A DNA stretch of 40,183 nt from Clostridia bacterium (lineage in GTDB: Bacteria; Bacillota; Clostridia; Oscillospirales; CAG-272), in the NCBI GenBank assembly GCA_017613355.1, contig JAGAEA010000018.1:1-40183 (forward strand), read 5' to 3'. The notes beneath the pieces are model-generated. The model did not search any database and had not been told where the DNA came from. It worked only from the letters and a program-made list of their open reading frames with translations. The position numbers and the translations under genes are program-made. Every line of letters starts with the position of its first letter. Position 1 is the stretch's first letter. This document shows, one piece after another, positions 35,704 through 40,183 of this stretch.

Positions 35704-36056
35704 ATTTCGACTATGAGATGATCGTTTGTATTGTGAACGTCGGGTTCAGCGAGGCGGTGATGGACGCCGCCAAGGAATTCGGCGCACGCGGGGGCACGGT
35801 TCTTTCCGCGCGCGGAACTGCCGCGAAGGAAGCGGAAACGATTTTCAAAATTACCATTCAGCCCGAAAAAGAGATGGTCATTATTCTTGTCCCCACCGCG
35901 ATCCGCGACGACATTCTGCACGCGCTCTATCGGAGCGTCGGCTTAAAAACCCCGGGACAGGGAATTGCGTTTTCGCTCCCCGTGGATCATGTTGTGGGCT
36001 TGGCGCAGGATCTTCCGAAACGGGACGAAACCAAAAAGACCGAGCGCAAGGATTGA
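35700..36056 (+). CDS. PII-like signalling protein 2 (DUF1538-associated)
   Basis: 118 aa, second PII-like protein of the DUF1538 cassette. Strand 1 MIVCIVNVGFSEAVMDAAKEFG, a short loop GTVLSARGTAAKEAE, FKITIQPEKEMVIILVPTAIRDDIL, and the nucleotide-loop block TPGQGIAFSLPVDHVVGL, then a charged tail. It is related to protein 1 but clearly diverged, so the two may form hetero-oligomers or sense different states. The start overlaps the preceding stop as ATGA. A strong terminator follows 42 bp downstream. Confidence 0.78.
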   Translation: MNFDYEMIVCIVNVGFSEAVMDAAKEFGARGGTVLSARGTAAKEAETIFKITIQPEKEMVIILVPTAIRDDILHALYRSVGLKTPGQGIAFSLPVDHVVGLAQDLPKRDETKKTERKD

Positions 36057-36098
36057 CTGAAAACCGTCGATTTTCGCCATACGCTGTGAAAATTTCAA

Positions 36099-36145
36099 AA
36101 AACCACCCGACGGAAGCGGGAAAGCGGCTTCCGTCGGGTGGTTTT
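36099..36145. terminator. Bidirectional terminator between the PII-like and winged-helix genes
   Basis: A 19-bp perfect stem (36099-36117 with 36127-36145) with a 9-base loop, A-run before and T-run after. Separates two convergent operons. Confidence 0.95.
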
Positions 36146-36176
36146 GCATACCGTATGTATAAAAAACGACTTTTTG

Positions 36177-36821
36177 TTAAATGATCGCGCGATTGAGGCG
36201 GTAGCCGCGACCGTATTCCGAAACGATCAGGTTGGGAAACCCGATTTTTGCGGCACGGCGATTGATTTTGGATATTTGCACCGAGAGGTTCGCCGCGCTC
36301 TGCATTCCTTCGGGAAAGCAAAGGTCGAGAAGATCATCCGACGGGACGATCTTCGGTGCAAAGGCAAACAAGCACCGAAGAACCACACCTTCGCGCGGGG
36401 AAAGCGGGAAGGGGTATCCCAAAAGACAAGCTTCGTTCGAGCCAGACGGGAGTGAGAGCGCGTAGGTCGTCAGGTCGGCGCTCCAACCGACGGTTTTGCC
36501 GAGAAATCCGACCAACGCATCCATGAGCGCCTCGGAGTTTCCGCTGTCGCGGATCAAGGCGGCGGGCGCGTTCGGGAAAGTTTGCGGCGGAGCGATCAAC
36601 GCCATCGGCAAATCGGGATAGGCGGTGTGAAGCTCGGCGGCGAGATGTTCCGCCGAGGGAAGAGAAAGACCGCCGTCGATGACCGCGCAACTGACGTCTT
36701 TGCGGTCGCAATGAAAACGCGCGGTTTCAAGCGGGCAAAAATAGGAGAGCAGACCCGACGGCAGAAAACGAGAGACCGACAGGGCGCGAAGCTCCTGTCG
36801 GTCGGTTGCGAAAAGGATCAT
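36177..36821 (-). CDS. Winged-helix regulator with degenerate receiver-like N-terminal domain
   Basis: 214 aa. The C-terminal 95 residues are an OmpR/PhoB-type winged helix (LSPREGVVLRCLFAFAP, DLLDLCFPEGMQSAANLSVQISKINRR, recognition and wing LIVSEYGRGYRL). The N-terminal part follows the alternating strand/helix pattern of a receiver, with a possible phospho-Asp in CAVIDGG. It lacks the N-terminal acidic pair (MILFATDRQ has a single D) and the conserved Lys (ALIRDSG), so it is an atypical or orphan response regulator. No histidine kinase is adjacent. The ATG at 36821 overlaps the glucokinase stop as ATGA, so the two are co-translated, suggesting a link to carbon status. Target genes unknown. 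Confidence 0.75.
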   Translation of the reverse strand: MILFATDRQELRALSVSRFLPSGLLSYFCPLETARFHCDRKDVSCAVIDGGLSLPSAEHLAAELHTAYPDLPMALIAPPQTFPNAPAALIRDSGNSEALMDALVGFLGKTVGWSADLTTYALSLPSGSNEACLLGYPFPLSPREGVVLRCLFAFAPKIVPSDDLLDLCFPEGMQSAANLSVQISKINRRAAKIGFPNLIVSEYGRGYRLNRAII

Positions 36822-37789
36822 ACCGAAACTTCCATTCCAAGCACTGCGGCGCCGATAATGCCCGCATCGTTTTTCAGCTTTGCAATGCGGATGTCGGTAT
36901 CGGGGATGAGTCCCGTGCCGTAGGTCTGTTTGCGAACGAGCGGAGTCACCATGTCGAGAAGCGCTTGTCCCTCGTTGGAAATGCCGCCGCCGATGGAGAG
37001 AACCTCGGGCTGGAAAATGTTGATCATGTCGGCAAGACCGCTTGCGAGATACTTGACGTATTCGTCCACAACTTCCTTTGCCGCCTCGTCGCCCATTCGC
37101 ATCGCGTCGAATGCGGTGCGTCCCGTTGCGTGACCCTTCGCGGCGATCAGTTCGGTCATTTTGGTAGGACGGTTCGCTTTTCTGCATTCTTCCGCCTTTT
37201 CCTCGGTGGTGCGGATCAAGCCCGTTGCGGAAGAGTAGGTTTCCCAGCAACCGCGGCGCCCGCAGGTGCACGGACGCCCGTCCACGCGGATGACGATGTG
37301 TCCGAGTTCGCCCGCCGCGGAATTGAAACCTTTGTAAATTTTGCCGTCCGTAATGATGCCGCCGCCCACGCCCGTTCCGAGCGTGATCATCACCGAGGAA
37401 CGGCTTCCTTTTGCGGCACCGGCGATCGCTTCGCCCCAAGCGGCGGCGTTTGCGTCGTTTTCAATGTAGACGTTTGGAACGGAGACCTGTTTTTTGAGCA
37501 AAGGAATGATCGGGAAGTGGTGCATACCGAGGTTGTTTGCGTAAATCACCTCGCCCGTTTCGTTGCTCACCGTTCCGGGCGACGCAATTCCGATCGAAAC
37601 CACGTCCGCCTCGGTGATGCCTGCCGATGCGCAGACCCGTTGACAAAGAGCGGCGATGTCGGAAACGATCTCTTCATTCGGTCTGCCGACCAGAGTGGGA
37701 ACGCTCTCCTTTGCAACAATGCGGAACGATTCGTCCACCAATCCTGCGGCGATATTGGTTCCGCCGAGGTCAATTCCGATACGGTACAT
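36818..37789 (-). CDS. glcK: Glucokinase, ROK family
   Basis: ATP-dependent phosphorylation of glucose; ROK-family kinase of 323 aa. N-terminal phosphate loop RIGIDLGGTNIAAGLVDE, sugar-binding catalytic region NNLGMHHFPI and IENDANAAAWGEA with the catalytic Asp, LGTGVGGGII, and the ROK zinc motif GRPCTCGRRGCWE with ELGH upstream. The start has AAAGGAG 9 bases before it. The family also includes N-acetyl-sugar kinases, but the pattern fits Bacillota glucokinase best. First gene of a two-gene operon with the winged-helix regulator, with its own promoter at 37858-37886. Confidence 0.92.
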   Translation of the reverse strand: MYRIGIDLGGTNIAAGLVDESFRIVAKESVPTLVGRPNEEIVSDIAALCQRVCASAGITEADVVSIGIASPGTVSNETGEVIYANNLGMHHFPIIPLLKKQVSVPNVYIENDANAAAWGEAIAGAAKGSRSSVMITLGTGVGGGIITDGKIYKGFNSAAGELGHIVIRVDGRPCTCGRRGCWETYSSATGLIRTTEEKAEECRKANRPTKMTELIAAKGHATGRTAFDAMRMGDEAAKEVVDEYVKYLASGLADMINIFQPEVLSIGGGISNEGQALLDMVTPLVRKQTYGTGLIPDTDIRIAKLKNDAGIIGAAVLGMEVSV

Positions 37790-37824
37790 GATAAATGTCT
37801 CCTTTGTGCGGTTCGGGAAATATT

Positions 37825-37851
37825 CGGTCGGGTCATTTGCATATCCGACCG
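37825..37851. promoter_or_regulatory. Inverted repeat at the glcK transcription start
   Basis: CGGTCGG (37825-37831) and CCGACCG (37845-37851) flank a 13-bp spacer and cover the predicted start of the glcK transcript. Could be an operator blocking initiation or a 5' hairpin stabilising the mRNA. Confidence 0.45.
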
Positions 37852-37857
37852 TTTTCT

Positions 37858-37886
37858 ATTATATCCTTTTTTCAAACGTTCGTCAA
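37858..37886 (-). promoter_or_regulatory. Promoter of glcK
   Basis: On the minus strand TTGACG (37886-37881), 17-bp spacer, TATAAT (37863-37858). Start near 37851. Confidence 0.88.
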
Positions 37887-37936
37887 GAGCTTTTCCCAAC
37901 AAAAAGCCGGTTCCGCCGCTTTTTTTGCAAAATCTC

Positions 37937-37965
37937 TTGCAAAAAGCGGTAAAATCCGTTATAAT
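37937..37965 (+). promoter_or_regulatory. Promoter of the DUF6062-like gene
   Basis: TTGCAA (37937-37942), 17-bp spacer, TATAAT (37960-37965). Start near 37972. The -35 is part of a direct repeat of TTGCAAAA (37925-37932 and 37937-37944), the same octamer that forms the half sites of the palindrome at 18052-18082. Confidence 0.7.
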
Positions 37966-38002
37966 GAAAGGTACTCCGATGAACCGAGGAAAGGACGCTC
38001 CC

Positions 38003-38704
38003 ATGGATAAAAATTTTACCATTCCCGTCAATGAAGCATTTGAGGCATCCGCCGCCGACCACGCGTGCGGTTGTCCGTTTTGCGCGCTTTACCGAACCTT
38101 GGAGGAGAACGAGCTCGACCTCATTCTCGGCGCTTCCATGATGGAGCCGGACATCCGCATTCGCACCAACCGCGAGGGCTTCTGCCGCCTGCACTACGAT
38201 TTGATGTTCACTCGCAAGAATCGCCTCGGAATGGCGCTCACGCTCGAAAGCCACCTCGACGAGCTTGCGGGCGACCTGCGGGACGGGGGCATTGGCGGGG
38301 GACTCGGGAACCGACCCGTCAAGCGCATCGGTGAATTGGAGAACAGTTGCTACATCTGCAACCGGATCTCGCGCAATTTCGAGGAGATGGTCGATACCGC
38401 CGTTTACATTTGGCAGACCGACGAAGAGTTTCCCGCAAAGTTGCAGGCGCAACCCTATTTCTGCCTGCCGCACTATCGGAAATTCCTGCAATACGGGCAA
38501 AAGCGGCTCGGAAAGAAACAGCTTTCCGTTTTCGCGGCGCAATGCGGAAAGGTGGTTTCGGATTATCTGACCGAACTGCGGAAAGACGTGAGCTGGTTTT
38601 GCAAGAAATTCGACTATCGCTACGAAGAAGAACCGTGGTATAATTCCAAGGATGCCGTGGAGCGCGCGTTCAAGTTCCTGCGTTCGGACATTCACAACCG
38701 TTAA
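38003..38704 (+). CDS. DUF6062-like Cys/His-rich protein
   Basis: 233-aa soluble protein of unknown function, resembling the DUF6062 family of Clostridia. Two parallel metal-binding-like modules are visible: CGCPFC ... GFCRLHY in the first third and NSCYIC ... YFCLPHY in the middle. Each is a CxxC followed by an FCxxHY block about 45-65 residues later, pointing to two zinc or iron sites and an internal duplication. The ATG at 38003 has AGGAAAGGA upstream; an in-frame ATG at 37979 is less likely. It is followed 15 bp later by the methyltransferase gene. Confidence 0.75.
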   Translation: MDKNFTIPVNEAFEASAADHACGCPFCALYRTLEENELDLILGASMMEPDIRIRTNREGFCRLHYDLMFTRKNRLGMALTLESHLDELAGDLRDGGIGGGLGNRPVKRIGELENSCYICNRISRNFEEMVDTAVYIWQTDEEFPAKLQAQPYFCLPHYRKFLQYGQKRLGKKQLSVFAAQCGKVVSDYLTELRKDVSWFCKKFDYRYEEEPWYNSKDAVERAFKFLRSDIHNR

Positions 38705-38719
38705 CGGAGAGGCAAACGC

Positions 38720-39274
38720 ATGATCGACCTTTTGGAACTGCACAAATATTTCATTCTCAACCACTTGCGCGAAGGCGACGTTGCCGTGGATTTTACCATG
38801 GGGAACGGACATGACACCGAATTTCTTTCCAAGACCGTTGGAGAGCGGGGACACGTTTATGCTTTCGACATTCAAAAGCAGGCGGTGGATTCCACCGCGC
38901 GGCATCTCGAAGAAACGGGCTGCCCGAAGAATTACACACTGATCCACGCTTCGCACCAATACGTGAAAGATTACGTGAAAACCCCGTTCAAGGCGGGAAT
39001 GTTCAATCTCGGATGGCTCCCCGGGGGAGACAAAAGCATTACGACCATGCGGGAAAGCACCATGCCGGCGATCGAGGCGGCAATCGACCTGATGGATCGG
39101 GACGCCGTGCTCAACGTTGCCGTTTACCCGGGGCACGCCGAGGGCGACGCGGAAGGCAAGATGATTTGCGAATATCTTGCGGGGTTGAGCCGCCACAAGG
39201 TTTGCGCCACAAAGGTCAAAATCCTCAATTCGCCCACGTCCCCCTATTTCATTGTCATTGAAACAAAACCGTAA
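38720..39274 (+). CDS. mnmM: Class I SAM-dependent methyltransferase, MnmM/YtqB-like
   Basis: 184 aa. Motif I is VDFTMGNGHDTEFLSKTVG, the characteristic GNGHDT form of the YtqB family, followed by VYAFDIQ (motif II) and the family block FNLGWLPGGDKSI. This family includes the Bacillus enzyme that methylates aminomethyl-2-thiouridine in the tRNA wobble position, so that is the likely activity. The start has GGAGAGG 8 bases upstream. Probable two-gene operon with the DUF6062-like gene, closed by a strong terminator overlapping the stop codon. Confidence 0.85.
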   Translation: MIDLLELHKYFILNHLREGDVAVDFTMGNGHDTEFLSKTVGERGHVYAFDIQKQAVDSTARHLEETGCPKNYTLIHASHQYVKDYVKTPFKAGMFNLGWLPGGDKSITTMRESTMPAIEAAIDLMDRDAVLNVAVYPGHAEGDAEGKMICEYLAGLSRHKVCATKVKILNSPTSPYFIVIETKP

Positions 39275-39306
39275 GAAAAGCCCGCCGAAGCGGGCTTTTC
39301 TTACGG
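39269..39306. terminator. Bidirectional terminator after mnmM
   Basis: A 17-bp perfect stem with tetraloop CGAA (39269-39285 with 39290-39306). Its left arm includes the mnmM stop codon; it separates convergent genes. Confidence 0.93.
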
Positions 39307-39312
39307 TCGGTT

Positions 39313-40026
39313 TTATTTTGCGGTCAAATCATTCACTTCTTCCGAACGGTCAACGGTGAAAATGTGCATGGTTCCCGCTTTCACGCGCTCGATAAAGTCG
39401 GCAACGTCGCGCAAAGGCGTTTTGCTTTCCATCCCCGCGAACAGTTTTTGCTCGGCGCCCCGGTGGTTGTCGGAACCTGCCGTGGGATAAAAACCGTAGG
39501 CTTGCGCGTATTGTTCCGCCATGCGGTTTTCGAGCTCGGTGCGATTTGCGTTGAGAACTTCCACACCCTGCACGCAACGCGGATAAAGACGGATGTGGTC
39601 AATGTAAAAATCCTCGCGGTAGGGATGGGCATGGACGACGAGCGCCCCCTCGGACATCAGAAACGGGAGCTCCTCGCTCTTTTTCATTTCCATAATTTCG
39701 GGGTGAGCCAGATACCAGTCTTTTTGCAGACCGTATATCAGAAAATCGGTTCCCAAATAGGACATTTCCACACCGAAAAACACGCGGATGCCCAGCTCCT
39801 TGCCGATTTCAACGCCTTCTTCGTAATCGGAACAGTAGAGGCGGATTTTTTCTTCGTAGGACATTTCCTCGTTTTTGCGAGCGACGAAATTGCCGTCCAG
39901 AAAGTGGTTGGTGATAAAGACGCCGTCATATCCCAATGAATGGTAAAATTCCAGATTTTCCCGAACGGTTTTCCTTGCGCAGGCACTTACGGGAGAGGTG
40001 TGCAAATGGGTTTCGTAGCGATACAA
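39313..40026 (-). CDS. PHP-domain phosphoesterase
   Basis: Metal-dependent phosphoesterase of the PHP superfamily, 237 aa. The metal ligands appear as YETHLHTS (HxH) near the start, TNHFLDG, FFGVEMSY, VVHAHPYRED and TAGSDNHRGAE, the expected order. Such proteins include RNA/DNA phosphatases and histidinol-phosphate phosphatase-like enzymes; the substrate is unknown. I chose TTG at 40026 (MYRYETHLHT), preceded by AGAAGG, over ATG at 40056. The latter has no ribosome site and lies only about 6 bases from the predicted transcription start. Confidence 0.85.
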   Translation of the reverse strand: MYRYETHLHTSPVSACARKTVRENLEFYHSLGYDGVFITNHFLDGNFVARKNEEMSYEEKIRLYCSDYEEGVEIGKELGIRVFFGVEMSYLGTDFLIYGLQKDWYLAHPEIMEMKKSEELPFLMSEGALVVHAHPYREDFYIDHIRLYPRCVQGVEVLNANRTELENRMAEQYAQAYGFYPTAGSDNHRGAEQKLFAGMESKTPLRDVADFIERVKAGTMHIFTVDRSEEVNDLTAK

Positions 40027-40068
40027 AAGAGACCTTCTTTCCGCCCACCGGGGCATATTTTCAATATG

Positions 40069-40097
40069 ATTATATCATATCTGCAAACGGATGTCAA
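40069..40097 (-). promoter_or_regulatory. Promoter of the PHP gene
   Basis: On the minus strand TTGACA (40097-40092), 17-bp spacer, TATAAT (40074-40069): perfect consensus. Start near 40062. Confidence 0.88.
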
Positions 40098-40161
40098 TCG
40101 CGATTATGCTTTTTTTATGCTTGTTCTTTCCTTTCTCGGGGAGTGTTTGAGAGGGCGCTCT

Positions 40162-40183
40162 TTCGTTTCTTGCAAGAAACGAA
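40162..40183. terminator. Palindrome at the right edge, probable terminator
   Basis: TTCGTTTCTTG followed by CAAGAAACGAA is a perfect 22-bp inverted repeat reaching the last base. It may belong to a longer hairpin outside the window, probably ending a gene to the right. No gene is seen in 40098-40183. Confidence 0.4.

Noticed and set aside
36806-38002. Long upstream extension of the DUF6062-like frame
   Set aside because: It runs antisense through glcK and across two promoters; the ATG at 38003 has a proper ribosome site and promoter.

Overview
The window looks like a chromosomal segment of a Clostridia-type Bacillota, probably a gut-type anaerobe. The signs are moderate-to-high GC, AGGAGG-type ribosome sites, near-consensus sigma-A promoters with 17-bp spacers, TTG/GTG starts, a class III glutamine synthetase, LL-diaminopimelate aminotransferase, a split glutamate synthase with its own ferredoxin, and the zapA-U32 gene pair. 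I cannot name the genus.

Region 1 (1-7221) is a type I restriction-modification operon: hsdM (5' end outside the window), an unknown 162-aa gene, hsdS, an AbiH-family abortive-infection gene and hsdR. hsdM and hsdR are GC-rich. The 1.17-3.91 kb stretch between them is AT-rich, apart from the central spacer of hsdS, so the specificity and defence cargo appears to have been exchanged inside a resident hsd locus.

Region 2 (7222-11064) is a small accessory module. It holds a gene-free 540-bp stretch with a 20-bp palindrome, a near-consensus promoter and a long structured hairpin. A translationally coupled run of a possible 53-aa ORF, a ParB-like gene, a 103-aa ORF and a large serine recombinase follows. 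Next come the C-terminal remnant of a second serine recombinase and a scar resembling the 3' end of tRNA-Ser with its terminator.

Region 3 (11065-28839) is a nitrogen-assimilation locus built on two divergent operons. Leftward: gltB1-gltB2-ferredoxin-FAD oxidoreductase-gltB3-glnA-ANTAR regulator, i.e. split glutamate synthase, type I glutamine synthetase and an RNA-binding antiterminator. Rightward: glnN, an ammonium transporter fused to a PII domain, asnB, pyrG, purF, dapF and dapL, so ammonia uptake and glutamine synthesis are followed by three glutamine-amide users and two lysine/DAP genes. The two promoters flank a 31-bp near-palindrome. Both leaders begin with a stem carrying a hexaloop of form AAnGGC (A1, G4), which overlaps the left arm of an intrinsic terminator; the glnN leader has two such units in tandem. 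The last gene of the leftward operon is an ANTAR protein whose receiver lacks the phospho-acceptor Asp. I read this as one coordinated RNA attenuation circuit for GS, GOGAT and the amide-using genes, and consider it the most interesting system in the window.

Region 4 (28840-40183) is mostly housekeeping: tRNA-Ser(GCU), an ABC exporter, zapA, a U32/RlhA-like protein, a DUF1538 membrane protein with two tandem PII-like proteins, a winged-helix regulator overlapping a ROK glucokinase, a DUF6062-like Cys-rich protein, an MnmM/YtqB-like methyltransferase and a PHP-domain phosphoesterase. Functions are inferred from motifs read by eye; no database search or folding program was run.
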